This document shows positions 18,368-26,769 of a stretch of DNA of 64,000 nucleotides, one piece after another. Under the pieces are notes generated by a model. It was given only the letters and a program-made list of their open reading frames with translations. It made no database searches and was not told where the DNA came from. The translations under genes were made by a program, and so were the position numbers. The DNA is from Eubacterium xylanophilum ATCC 35991. Lineage in GTDB: Bacteria > Bacillota > Clostridia > Lachnospirales > Lachnospiraceae. The stretch's first letter is position 1. The number at the start of each line of letters is the position of its first letter. Where the stretch lies: NCBI RefSeq assembly GCF_000518685.1, contig NZ_JAEB01000001.1:124001-188000 (forward strand), read 5' to 3'.

Positions 18368-18396
18368 TTGACAAAGAATAACTATTATGCTACAAT
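18368..18396 (+). promoter_or_regulatory. Strong sigma-A promoter for the two-gene surface operon
   Basis: Perfect TTGACA (18368-18373), 17-base spacer and TACAAT (18391-18396). The first start codon is at 18500, leaving a leader of about 95 bases with no obvious structure. Confidence 0.8.
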
Positions 18397-18499
18397 GTCT
18401 TCTGGTACTACAATTAAGCTTAATTATATACCGAACAATAAGACTTGAACCACGAAACACACTATTATCAAGTCAAAATAATTTTTTAGGAGAGTAAAA

Positions 18500-18895
18500 G
18501 TGAAAGGGAAGAAGAAACTTAATACTATTAAAGTGCGCACTATTTCGGGTGCTTTGTCGATGTCTATTATTGCATCTGCATTGTCATTTGGAGGAGTGTT
18601 TGTGTGCAATGGAAGGAATTATTCAGAAGTAAAAGCTGCAGTAAAGGAAAGTAATACAAAAAATGTATTAACTGAAAATTCAACTATTTATAACCTTGGA
18701 AATGGAAAACACAAGGCTGTATTATATGGAACGGATGGATATGTTTATGAGGTTGCTAATACAGATAAAGATGTATCATTTCCGAGAGAATTATCAAAAG
18801 AATCACCTGTAATAACTGAATATGATGAATATAAAGCGGGTCTTGCATATAAGAAGAATGATCAAAGTGATCAAGAGGAGGGAGAATTCCAATGA
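18500..18895 (+). CDS. Small secreted protein of unknown function
   Basis: 131 residues with a GTG start, supported by TAGGAGAG ten bases upstream. An N-terminal hydrophobic stretch (ISGALSMSIIASALSFGGVFVC) acts as signal peptide or anchor. The mature part includes YNLGNGKHKAVLYGTDGYVYE, which resembles the N-terminal segment of large Rhs/WapA-like surface proteins. It ends after a short acidic tail, so it may be a truncated remnant of one. The stop overlaps the next start as ATGA, so the two genes are translationally coupled. Confidence 0.6.
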   Translation: MKGKKKLNTIKVRTISGALSMSIIASALSFGGVFVCNGRNYSEVKAAVKESNTKNVLTENSTIYNLGNGKHKAVLYGTDGYVYEVANTDKDVSFPRELSKESPVITEYDEYKAGLAYKKNDQSDQEEGEFQ

Positions 18896-20058
18896 AAAAA
18901 AATAAGCTTAATATTATATTTTTTGTAGTTTTATCACTGCTTGTTTGTAGTGTAACAGAAGAAGCGAGCATATATGCCAAGAGTGTATCATTAAGATGTA
19001 AAGCTGTAAAGATTGTATTGGGCAAAACCAAGACTATTGAGATTAAAGGAGCAAATAAAAAACAACTTAAGAAAGCCAAATGGTCTGTTAAATCAGGCAA
19101 GAAGTGCATAAAAATCAAGGTATCTAAATCCAAAGCATCTATAAAAGTGACAGGTAGGAAGACAGGAAAAGCTAAGATTTTGTGCAAGGTTGCAGGTAAG
19201 AAGTTGGTATGTAAGATTACTGTGAAAACAGCGAAAAGCAAATCAATCAAACCAGCTGTAACAGCCACAACACCTGTGAACAAAGCCACTCCTGTACCAG
19301 TGGCAACTTTGGCTCCTACACCACAAGCAACGATAATGCCAGTGGAATCTGAGCGTCCAACACATATTCCGACAGAGGATAAGTTGATGGCAGAGCCAGC
19401 TAAGTGTACAGAATTACCTAGAATGGACGAAAATGGTTGTGCTATAGAAAGAGCAGAAGGATACGATGCATATTATTTTTATGGTACAAATGTGTTGCGA
19501 TTTGACATTGAAACATTGACATACTCATCTGTTATTGATGTGCCGGAGGATGCTATTAATCAATTTGATGTATCTGAAAAACAGAATAAAAGTGTTATTG
19601 CATGGTATACAGATAGGGATGATAATAACAAATATGAAATGACTATAGCTCAGACAGGAGGAGTAATAGCGAACGAGGATTCATCATATTTGTGTTGTGG
19701 ATTGTCGGATGTGAGAGGATTTGAGAATTTGTATACGGAAAAGATGAAAAATCTTACCAGAGCATTTTATCAGTTTATTCCTGCGAAGAATGGGGATGTG
19801 ATGCTTGACTTAGGAGACAATTTTGACACATCGAGTGTTGAGGTGTTTGATAGAATGTTTGAGCGAGTTGGATCGATTATGCAAGACTTTAAAATACGGT
19901 TGGGAAAAAAGTTTGATGTAAGAAGTGCAAAGTCAGCTGAATGGATATGTTATTATGGCCCTTATAATCATATTGATAGATTTATAGCACCAAACCGAGA
20001 GGTTGCAGATTGGTTTTTGAAAAACCAGCTAAGTTATTCTGTCGTTGTTGAAGCATAG
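18892..20058 (+). CDS. Surface protein: Ig-like domain, Pro/Thr linker, DUF285 (BspA-like) region
   Basis: 388 residues. After a signal peptide (NIIFFVVLSLLVCSVTEEAS) comes a Lys-rich Ig-like (Big_2-type) domain: KIVLGKTKTIEIKGA...KWSVKSGKKCIKIKV...TGRKTGKAKILCKVAGKK. A Pro/Thr/Ala linker spans about residues 120-165. The remainder resembles the start of DUF285 proteins (INQFDVSEKQNKSVIAWY, FDTSSVEVFDRMF). The usual long run of DUF285 repeats is absent, so it is a short member. No sortase motif is seen. Likely cell-surface, function unknown. Confidence 0.75.
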   Translation: MKKNKLNIIFFVVLSLLVCSVTEEASIYAKSVSLRCKAVKIVLGKTKTIEIKGANKKQLKKAKWSVKSGKKCIKIKVSKSKASIKVTGRKTGKAKILCKVAGKKLVCKITVKTAKSKSIKPAVTATTPVNKATPVPVATLAPTPQATIMPVESERPTHIPTEDKLMAEPAKCTELPRMDENGCAIERAEGYDAYYFYGTNVLRFDIETLTYSSVIDVPEDAINQFDVSEKQNKSVIAWYTDRDDNNKYEMTIAQTGGVIANEDSSYLCCGLSDVRGFENLYTEKMKNLTRAFYQFIPAKNGDVMLDLGDNFDTSSVEVFDRMFERVGSIMQDFKIRLGKKFDVRSAKSAEWICYYGPYNHIDRFIAPNREVADWFLKNQLSYSVVVEA

Positions 20059-20090
20059 TGGGCTCATAAATTAAGACATACTATACCCAA

Positions 20091-20125
20091 ATGCTCAAAG
20101 GAGCAAATAAAAAACAAAGCATCTA
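20091..20125 (+). other. Deletion-scar copy of part of the Ig-like domain
   Basis: AAAGGAGCAAATAAAAAACAA repeats the same bases found near 19048, and the adjoining AAAGCATCTATAAAA repeats bases near 19131. The intervening sequence of about 65 bases in the parent is missing. This is a small relic of a duplicated Ig-like domain lying between the gene's stop and its terminator. Confidence 0.6.
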
Positions 20126-20136
20126 TAAAATAGTAA

Positions 20137-20160
20137 AGCCTCGGTTTTCCGGGGCTTTTT
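20137..20160 (+). terminator. Terminator of the surface-protein operon
   Basis: AGCCTCGG pairs with CCGGGGCT (one G-T pair) around TTTT and is followed by a T-run to 20160. Confidence 0.85.
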
Positions 20161-20202
20161 CTGTAAGTCCTATAAAAATTTCATCAAAATTTCCAAAAGA
20201 TG

Positions 20203-20231
20203 TTGACAAGTCAGTGTTTGCATGTTATATT
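20203..20231 (+). promoter_or_regulatory. padR promoter
   Basis: Perfect TTGACA (20203-20208), 17-base spacer and TATATT (20226-20231). The operator dyads start four bases after the -10. Confidence 0.82.
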
Positions 20232-20234
20232 ATA

Positions 20235-20262
20235 TACGACAGTCGTACTACGACAGCCGTAG
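20235..20262 (+). promoter_or_regulatory. Tandem PadR operator dyads
   Basis: Two adjoining palindromes, TACGACAGTCGTA (20235-20247) and CTACGACAGCCGTAG (20248-20262), have centres 14 bp apart at the expected transcription start. This is where an autoregulating PadR repressor would bind. Binding is inferred. Confidence 0.65.
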
Positions 20263-20355
20263 CAACGATAGACAAAGTAACGACAGATGAAGTAGTTAGC
20301 GGACCAGAGGAAATATACAAGTGAGTTTGGGCCGGAATCGCAAGGAGGTTTGACC

Positions 20356-20706
20356 ATGATTAGTAGTGATGTTATCCGTGGATACAACGATACTATTATT
20401 TTGTGTCTTCTGCTTGATGAGGATTCATATGGATATGAGATTTCCAAGAAGATAAGAAATCTCTCAGATGAAAAGTATGTAATAAAGGAGACTACACTTT
20501 ATTCGGCGTTTTCAAGAATGCAGAAAAATGGCTATATTGAATCATATTCAAGTGATGGAGAAAGTGGTAAGAGAAGAAGTTACTATAGAATCACGGACTC
20601 GGGAAAAAAGTATTATGATGAGAAATGCAAAGAGTGGACGGTGACAAAGGAAGTTATTGACAAATTTGTCAGAGAAAACTTGGATACCAATGAGGAGGGA
20701 AAATAG
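20356..20706 (+). CDS. PadR family transcriptional regulator
   Basis: 116-residue winged-helix repressor. The core GYNDTIILCLLLDEDSYGYEISKKI and TLYSAFSRMQKNGYIES is typical of PadR N-terminal domains, and GKRRSYYRITDSGKKYY forms the wing. The ATG at 20356 has AGGAGG seven bases upstream; an in-frame TTG at 20350 lies too close to the site. It is followed three bases later by a HAAS-DUF4097 membrane protein, a standard pairing in which PadR controls the operon. The tandem dyads ahead of it suggest autorepression. Confidence 0.92.
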   Translation: MISSDVIRGYNDTIILCLLLDEDSYGYEISKKIRNLSDEKYVIKETTLYSAFSRMQKNGYIESYSSDGESGKRRSYYRITDSGKKYYDEKCKEWTVTKEVIDKFVRENLDTNEEGK

Positions 20707-20708
20707 TT

Positions 20709-22553
20709 ATGGAGACAATAAGAGATTATCTTGACAATCTTTTTCTGAATATTAAGGAAACGCCTCAGAGCATCAAAGTTAAAGAAGAGTTATATCAAAT
20801 GATGGAAGATAAGTATGAGGAGCTGATTGCCGACGGGAAATCTCAGTCAGAGGCGATTGGAATAGTGATTTCAGAGTTTGGAAATTTTGATGAGATTGTG
20901 TCTGAGTTTGATTTGATTAAGATTGAGGGAGCTAATCGAAGCGGTGGCTTTAATGGATCAGCCGGAGTTCCTGGAGCAATGGGAGCCGGAGCTTTTGGCG
21001 GAGCAGGCGGCATGGGTGGAAACGCAGGAGGAGCATCCGCTAATACAGGCAATTCCAATAAAACTCAAGCAGGACCTAAATTTAAGAATGTATATAGTTG
21101 GTCGGGGAGTCAAGTTGAACAGTATATTAAATACAGTAAGAAACATGCTGTATATGTGGCTTTTGGAGTTGCATTAATTCTTCTAACGTTTGCTCTGGAG
21201 CAAATACTTGATACTATCGGTGGCTTGGGGGCTGTCGGAGGATATCTGGAAGATATTTTCTCGGGAATTGTATTCTTTGGTGGCATTGGAGCAGCGGTTT
21301 TGTTCTTTATCAATGCAGGACGTGAGAGCAAGAAAGCCGGAAACATAGCAAAGGATGCCGTTATATTAGACAGTTCAGCAAAAACTGCTTTGGAGCAATA
21401 CAATGACGATTTTGAAAAGGACAGAACATCTATGACCACGATAGGAGTTATCCTGTGCATAGCAGCATTTGCTATATCATCTATAGATGTTCCGTTCAGT
21501 AGATTCCTGGATGAGTTAGTGGAGAGTATGTTCTTCGTGCTTATCGGCGCTGGCGTGTACTTGTTTGTGTACTTTGGAAGTATCAAGAACAGGTTGAAGG
21601 AGCTCGCCATTGCAGTTAAGAAAGCGCAGATGAATTCGGAGATAATAAGCAATGCGCAACCCCAAAATGAGTGGAAATACAAGCCGGACCATTTTAAAGG
21701 TGTCCACGTGGTAGCTATTGTGGTTGCAGCGTTGGTGGGACTTGGAATTATATGTTCGGTTATAGGAAGTAGCATTGTGAGAGGAGTTTCCTTGGCAAAT
21801 GTTATCAATCCTATTGGGAAATTTAGGGTCAATAGAAATGTTAAAAATATTGATAAACAGCAAGCCTATGGAATCGAAAGCGTTGATGAGATAGAGATGG
21901 ATATAGCTGCCGGAGATATCGAGATTGTGCCTTCTTCCGGAAATCAAATTGAGTTTTCATATTCCGGAAGGGATGATTTGGAGCCGATTGCAGAGGTGAA
22001 GGATCGCAAGCTTAGCTTCGAGCAGAAGAAAGAGGGATTCAACCTTTTTGGCGATATTTCTATGGATAGCAAGCTTACGGTAAAAGTTCCAACTAGCAAG
22101 AAAGTCGAGTATGATGTGGAAGCAGCGGCCGGAAGCTTGAAAATTCAGGACCTGTCGACGGCCAAGACTAAGATTGACTTGAAGGCAGGCAACTGTACTG
22201 TGAATAATGTTATTATGGAAGGAGATTGTGACATTAAGGCATCAGCAGGAAGCGTTGAGTTTAACACAGTTGAGTGTACAGGTGTTCTAGGGTGCAAGGT
22301 TTCTGCCGGCTCAGCTCAGATGAGGGGCATGAAAATTCGCGAGATGGATGCGGACGTGAGCATGGGAGAACTTGATTGTGATATAGCTGATGACAGCATG
22401 TTAGATAAATATTCCTATGATGCTTCCAGTTCCATGGGCGAAGTGAATATTGCAGGACAGAATAAGGGAAACGAATACAGAAGCACTGACCAGACTTGGG
22501 ATGGTTATAGGATTAAAGCCAAAGCAAGCATGGGAAGTATCAAGATTTATTAG
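20709..22553 (+). CDS. HAAS-domain membrane protein with C-terminal DUF4097 region
   Basis: 614 residues. The N-terminus (IRDYLDNLFLNIKETPQSIKVKEELYQMMEDKY...SEAIGIVISEFGNFDEIVSEF) is a HAAS/DUF1700-like domain that usually pairs with PadR. A Gly/Ala-rich stretch (about residues 78-118) follows, then five or so membrane segments between 140 and 370. After that comes a beta-rich DUF4097 region with repeated AAG/SAGS-type turns (DIAAGDIEIVPSSG, EAAAGSLKIQD, KASAGSVEFN, KVSAGSAQM) near residues 395-614. The repeats suggest a beta-helix on the outer face. Probably an envelope-stress or sensing module; the ligand is unknown. Confidence 0.82.
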   Translation: METIRDYLDNLFLNIKETPQSIKVKEELYQMMEDKYEELIADGKSQSEAIGIVISEFGNFDEIVSEFDLIKIEGANRSGGFNGSAGVPGAMGAGAFGGAGGMGGNAGGASANTGNSNKTQAGPKFKNVYSWSGSQVEQYIKYSKKHAVYVAFGVALILLTFALEQILDTIGGLGAVGGYLEDIFSGIVFFGGIGAAVLFFINAGRESKKAGNIAKDAVILDSSAKTALEQYNDDFEKDRTSMTTIGVILCIAAFAISSIDVPFSRFLDELVESMFFVLIGAGVYLFVYFGSIKNRLKELAIAVKKAQMNSEIISNAQPQNEWKYKPDHFKGVHVVAIVVAALVGLGIICSVIGSSIVRGVSLANVINPIGKFRVNRNVKNIDKQQAYGIESVDEIEMDIAAGDIEIVPSSGNQIEFSYSGRDDLEPIAEVKDRKLSFEQKKEGFNLFGDISMDSKLTVKVPTSKKVEYDVEAAAGSLKIQDLSTAKTKIDLKAGNCTVNNVIMEGDCDIKASAGSVEFNTVECTGVLGCKVSAGSAQMRGMKIREMDADVSMGELDCDIADDSMLDKYSYDASSSMGEVNIAGQNKGNEYRSTDQTWDGYRIKAKASMGSIKIY

Positions 22554-22566
22554 ACATGTGACTTGA

Positions 22567-22595
22567 TTGACTTTAACTGTATTGAGTGGTATAAT
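22567..22595 (+). promoter_or_regulatory. hypAB promoter
   Basis: TTGACT (22567-22572), 17-base spacer and perfect TATAAT (22590-22595), 43 bases ahead of the hypA start. Confidence 0.75.
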
Positions 22596-22638
22596 CCATA
22601 GTTGATAGTGAAGTGAGCAAGATAGCATGGAGGAGATT

Positions 22639-22986
22639 ATGCACGAGCTACCTATAACCCAGAGTATATGTAATATTGCGGTAGAGAAGGCCGAGGAGAT
22701 GGGCGCTAACAAAGTTTGCAGTATTACTATTAAGATGGGAGAATACTGTGATTATGTTCCAGAGATTATACAAGAGTATTTTAACCTTTTAAGTGATGGC
22801 ACGGTTGCAGAAAATGCTAAGATTATAGTTGAAAATGTTCCGGCAACGCTGTATTGCAATGATTGCAATAAGCCATTTTCGGGAAGAAGCTATAGCTATA
22901 GATGCCCTAATTGTGGTGGAAGAAATACTGAGCTTAAAACCGGTAAAGAGTTTTATATAGATCGAATGGAAATAGAGGAGGATTAA
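22639..22986 (+). CDS. hypA: Hydrogenase/urease nickel metallochaperone HypA
   Basis: 115-residue nickel chaperone. It starts with the conserved MHELPIT, where His2 is the nickel ligand, and the zinc site is two Cys pairs, YCNDCNKPF and YRCPNCGG. An ATG four codons earlier is in frame, but the GGAGGAG site fits the ATG at 22639, which gives the canonical N-terminus. hypB follows two bases downstream. No hydrogenase structural gene and no hypC-F lie in the window, so the client enzyme is elsewhere. Confidence 0.93.
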   Translation: MHELPITQSICNIAVEKAEEMGANKVCSITIKMGEYCDYVPEIIQEYFNLLSDGTVAENAKIIVENVPATLYCNDCNKPFSGRSYSYRCPNCGGRNTELKTGKEFYIDRMEIEED

Positions 22987-22988
22987 CC

Positions 22989-23645
22989 ATGGAAGTTAAA
23001 GTTGTAAAGCAGATTATGGAGTGGAATGAGGATGTCAGCAATGATGTTATAAATACGCTCAAGGAAAAGAAGGTTTGTATGATTAATGTGATGGGTTCGC
23101 CCGGAGCAGGAAAGACCACATTGATTAAGAACATTATCAACAGACTTAAGGATAAATACAAATTTGCAGTTATCGAGGGAGATATTGCCGGCCAGATTGA
23201 TGCTGAGGATATTGAGAGCATGGGGATTCCTTGTGTTCAGCTACAGACCCAGGGGGCGTGTCACATAGAGGCGATGTCTGTACAGCACATGCTTCCTATG
23301 TTTGACCTTGATAATGTAGATGTTTTGATAGTTGAAAATATTGGAAACCTTGTTTGCCCAGCAGAATTTAACATAGGTGAGGACTTTAGAATTGCGGCTC
23401 TTTCTGTGCCGGAGGGAGATGACAAGGTTGTCAAGTATCCTCTAATGTTCTCTACATCAGATGGAATCGTTATGCATAAATATGATATGATGGAGTTCTT
23501 TGACTTTGACGATAAGAGAGTAGAGAATGATGCCTTGGATGTTAATCCAAAAGCGAACATTTTCCGTGTATCATCTAAGAATGGCGATGGAATGGATGAG
23601 CTTATTGATTGGATTCAAGGTAAAGTTGATGCCAAAATTCGATAA
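22989..23645 (+). CDS. hypB: Hydrogenase maturation GTPase HypB
   Basis: 218-residue SIMIBI-class GTPase that loads nickel with HypA. G1 is GSPGAGKTT at residues 36-44. GDIAGQIDAEDIESMG, the metal-site segment TQGACHIEAMSV, VENIGNLVCPAEFNIGED and a KYDMMEFFDFD segment in the expected order support the call. It lacks the N-terminal Cys motif and His-rich stretch of some HypB proteins, so it is the short form. It ends in a strong terminator, making hypAB a two-gene operon. Confidence 0.93.
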   Translation: MEVKVVKQIMEWNEDVSNDVINTLKEKKVCMINVMGSPGAGKTTLIKNIINRLKDKYKFAVIEGDIAGQIDAEDIESMGIPCVQLQTQGACHIEAMSVQHMLPMFDLDNVDVLIVENIGNLVCPAEFNIGEDFRIAALSVPEGDDKVVKYPLMFSTSDGIVMHKYDMMEFFDFDDKRVENDALDVNPKANIFRVSSKNGDGMDELIDWIQGKVDAKIR

Positions 23646-23683
23646 CAATTTGTGATGTTAGATTAATAAAAAGATTTTTTTAT

Positions 23684-23724
23684 ACTCCAGAAGCCCTAAT
23701 AATGGTGGTTTCTGGAGTTTTTTT
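23684..23724 (+). terminator. hypAB terminator
   Basis: ACTCCAGAA pairs with TTTCTGGAGT around a loop of about 15 bases, followed by seven T. Confidence 0.88.
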
Positions 23725-23764
23725 CATTAAAAAATATAAAATGATAAACTGGTCAAAAAAAATG

Positions 23765-23793
23765 TTGAAATAATGCTGCTATTGTGATAGAAT
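23765..23793 (+). promoter_or_regulatory. Promoter of the ABC-DUF1854 module
   Basis: TTGAAA (23765-23770), 17-base spacer and TAGAAT (23788-23793); the first start codon is 54 bases downstream. Confidence 0.65.
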
Positions 23794-23847
23794 TGTTTTT
23801 AATTTACATTTATTGATTAACACATATAGATTGATAGGAGAAGTAAA

Positions 23848-26175
23848 ATGAGGGACAATCAATTACCGCGAGCTGTATTGGCTCTTTTGCGGAAAAAAGG
23901 CATAAGAAAACACATGATACTAGATGTATGTCCTTTTGACATGACAGAAAAAGGGGAATACGCAAGTGGTTATCTTTTTCTAACTGAAAAGTACGTGGGG
24001 ATTCTAACAAGTCAGCCCGAGAATGGGAGAATCAGATATTTCAAAGGAACAGAGGTAAGCGGGACAACTTATGCGCTGGAGAATAGGGAATATGCTTGTA
24101 AACTTTTGGATGTGAACAAGTGTGAGAAGATGAAGTTGGAGCGACAGGTTGTAACCAATGTTGTAAGTATTTTTCACGAGGGAATACAACTGAGAATTGC
24201 GGTACTGACCAACTTATATCTCGCTCAGATGATTCAATTTGTCAAGAGTTTTGGTAAGCTCAAGAAGTATCCGGGACATGCGGATGAGATTGAGGCTTCC
24301 GCTGAAATTGTGGAGGAAGAGGAGGAATTCTGCCCAATTTGTGGAACTAAGTATCCAGACCCAAAGAGAAAAGTATGTCCGAAGTGTACCAACAAAAAAT
24401 CCATATTCGGAAGAACATTAGGCCTGTTTTTAAAGTACAGAGTGCGAATAGCATTTGTTGTATTTTGCTATATATTAGAGTCGCTTTTTTCGATTATTTG
24501 GCCGTATTTAAGCGGTACTGTTTTGTACGACTGGATTCTAAAAAAAGACAATACAATTCTTGCAAAGTTTGGTTTTGAAGGGAAATACTATGCGGCGCTC
24601 AGTGCTCTTGTGATATTTGCCATCGGCTTTACAGTGGTTCAAAAAGCTGTGGATGTGCTTCAGAGAAAGGTTATGATAAAGCTTACTACCACAGTTGTGA
24701 GTGATATTAAACAGAAGGTTTTTGAAAAATTAGAGAGTCTGTCTCTGGGCTTTTTTACAAGCAAACAGACAGGTGGACTTATGACTCGAATTCTCAGTGA
24801 TGCATCCCGAGTTTCGGAGTTTTTTGTAGACGGATTTCCGAACATATTCATTCAAGGATTTACTATTATTTCATCCTTTACAGTTATGTTTATGCTTAAC
24901 TGGAAGATGGCTTCGGTTGCATGCGTGCTCATACCTTTGTTGGTATATATCAGCGTGATGTTAAAGCCTAAGCTATGGACTCTTTTTGGCAAGAGGCACA
25001 GGGCGGAGAGAAGCCTTACAAGTCGAGTTAATGACAATATTACGGGTGCCAGAGTTGTAAAAGCTTTTGGACAACAGCGCAATGAAATAGACAGATTTGA
25101 AAGTCCAAACTCGAGGTTAAAAGAGGCTGAAGTGCACATTGTTCAGTATAATAACAAGTTTACAATTTTGTTTAATTTTGTCCAGGAAATATCAAGTATT
25201 TGGGTGTGGATTATGGGTGTATTACTTCTTCTCAGAACTAATACGATTGAAATAGGAGTACTTATCACTTTTGTCGGCTATGTTGCACAGCTCAACGGAC
25301 CTATGAATTTCTTCTCGAGAGTTATGCATATGTGGTCTGATAGTATCAATGCATCTCAGAGAATTTTTGAGATCATAGATGCAATACCTGACATACAGGA
25401 AATCGATAATCCATTGAAACTTGAGAACCCTCGTGGCAAGATTGAGTTGCGAGATGTTACTTTTGGCTATGATGTCAACAAGCCAATCCTCAAAAATCTC
25501 AACATCGAGATTAAGGAGGGTGAGATGCTTGGAATCGTTGGTCGATCAGGAGCAGGTAAGACTACTCTTGTCAACTTGATTTCCAGGTTATATGATCCAA
25601 ACGAGGGTGAGATATTAATTGACGACAAGAATGTCAAGAATCTTGCTTTCTATGATTTGAGGAGAAATGTTGCCACGGTTTCGCAGGACACATATATGTT
25701 TATGGGAACGATTGCTGACAATATCGCTTATGCGAAGCCCGATGCCACATCTGATGAGATTATCAGGGCGGCAAAACTTGCCAGCGCCCATGACTTTATA
25801 TCAAGAATGCCGGATGGTTATGATACGATTATCGGTGCATCCGGAAAGGATTTGTCAGGTGGAGAAAAACAGCGTCTATCAATAGCAAGGGCGATTCTCG
25901 CTAATCCTAAAATTCTTATTCTCGACGAGGCAACTGCCAGCGTGGATACAGAGACGGAACGTGCTATCCAGCAATCCATAAATTATCTGATTAATGGAAG
26001 AACGACTATCAGTATTGCGCACAGACTAAGTACTTTGAGAGATGCGGACAGAATAATAGTAATTGAAAATGGTCGTATAGCCGAAGAGGGCACGGGACGC
26101 GAACTAGACAGGCAAGGTGGCATATACCACAAGCTCATGGAGTTGCAGACCAAATCAATGGCACTAGAAATGTAG
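23848..26175 (+). CDS. ABC exporter with N-terminal sensor-like domain and zinc ribbon
   Basis: 775 residues, about 190 longer than a standard exporter half. The N-terminal 150 residues form a beta-rich soluble domain (GYLFLTEKYVGILTS), followed by a zinc ribbon FCPICGTKYPDPKRKVCPKC near residues 158-180. Six membrane helices follow. The ATPase has Walker A GRSGAGKTT, signature LSGGEKQ, Walker B ILILDEATASVD and H-loop SIAHRLST, so it looks catalytically intact. It is the first of three genes with a DUF1854 protein and a second exporter of the same design, suggesting a heterodimer. The cargo is unknown. Related ABC-DUF1854 sets have been linked to cyanophycin clusters in other bacteria, but no cyanophycin gene is visible here. 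Confidence 0.85.
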   Translation: MRDNQLPRAVLALLRKKGIRKHMILDVCPFDMTEKGEYASGYLFLTEKYVGILTSQPENGRIRYFKGTEVSGTTYALENREYACKLLDVNKCEKMKLERQVVTNVVSIFHEGIQLRIAVLTNLYLAQMIQFVKSFGKLKKYPGHADEIEASAEIVEEEEEFCPICGTKYPDPKRKVCPKCTNKKSIFGRTLGLFLKYRVRIAFVVFCYILESLFSIIWPYLSGTVLYDWILKKDNTILAKFGFEGKYYAALSALVIFAIGFTVVQKAVDVLQRKVMIKLTTTVVSDIKQKVFEKLESLSLGFFTSKQTGGLMTRILSDASRVSEFFVDGFPNIFIQGFTIISSFTVMFMLNWKMASVACVLIPLLVYISVMLKPKLWTLFGKRHRAERSLTSRVNDNITGARVVKAFGQQRNEIDRFESPNSRLKEAEVHIVQYNNKFTILFNFVQEISSIWVWIMGVLLLLRTNTIEIGVLITFVGYVAQLNGPMNFFSRVMHMWSDSINASQRIFEIIDAIPDIQEIDNPLKLENPRGKIELRDVTFGYDVNKPILKNLNIEIKEGEMLGIVGRSGAGKTTLVNLISRLYDPNEGEILIDDKNVKNLAFYDLRRNVATVSQDTYMFMGTIADNIAYAKPDATSDEIIRAAKLASAHDFISRMPDGYDTIIGASGKDLSGGEKQRLSIARAILANPKILILDEATASVDTETERAIQQSINYLINGRTTISIAHRLSTLRDADRIIVIENGRIAEEGTGRELDRQGGIYHKLMELQTKSMALEM

Positions 26176-26201
26176 GGTAGATAATGATTTGAGGTGAAAG
26201 T

Positions 26202-26738
26202 ATGAACGATAGTTTTAATTCAATAGAAAAAGAAGCGGATAAAATGACGGAGTTGAGATATATCGACAAGAAGAACTCGACTTTCAAGAGAACAGAGGGT
26301 GGATTTGTAAGCGCTGAGATTTGTGGCGAGTCTTATGATAGGGTATTGGTTACGCGACTATTTCCCTTCACAAATCCTGACAAATTCATATCTATTAGGA
26401 CACCGGATGAGTCGTCCAGGGAAATAGGTGTAATAAAGGACATGAAAGATGTCTCTAAAGAAACCAGGGAGATGCTGGAAGAGCAGCTTTTGCTCAGGTA
26501 CTTCACACCTATTATCACTAAGGTAATAGATATTAAGGATGAGTACGGATATGCGTATTTCCATGTTGTGACCGACCGTGGGGAGTGTAGATTTACTATC
26601 AACATGGGAAGCGATTCGGTTGTGAGATTGACAGAAACTAGACTGATTATTAGCGATTTGGACGAGAATAGATTCGAGATTCCTGATGTAACCAAGCTTA
26701 CGGTGAAGGAGCAGAAGAAGCTAGACTTGTTCTTGTAG
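26202..26738 (+). CDS. DUF1854 family protein
   Basis: 178-residue soluble protein without signal peptide. LFPFTNPDKFISIRTPDESSREIGVIKDMKDVS, EEQLLLRYFTPIITKV and YGYAYFHVVTDRGECRF are the features by which I recognise DUF1854. It lies between two ABC exporters with gaps of 26 and 31 bases. GAGGTG precedes the ATG. Probably a subunit or regulator of the exporter pair; no biochemical function is established as far as I know. Confidence 0.8.
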   Translation: MNDSFNSIEKEADKMTELRYIDKKNSTFKRTEGGFVSAEICGESYDRVLVTRLFPFTNPDKFISIRTPDESSREIGVIKDMKDVSKETREMLEEQLLLRYFTPIITKVIDIKDEYGYAYFHVVTDRGECRFTINMGSDSVVRLTETRLIISDLDENRFEIPDVTKLTVKEQKKLDLFL

Positions 26739-26769
26739 TGAGAGATGTACGAGTTAGGAGAGACGATAA

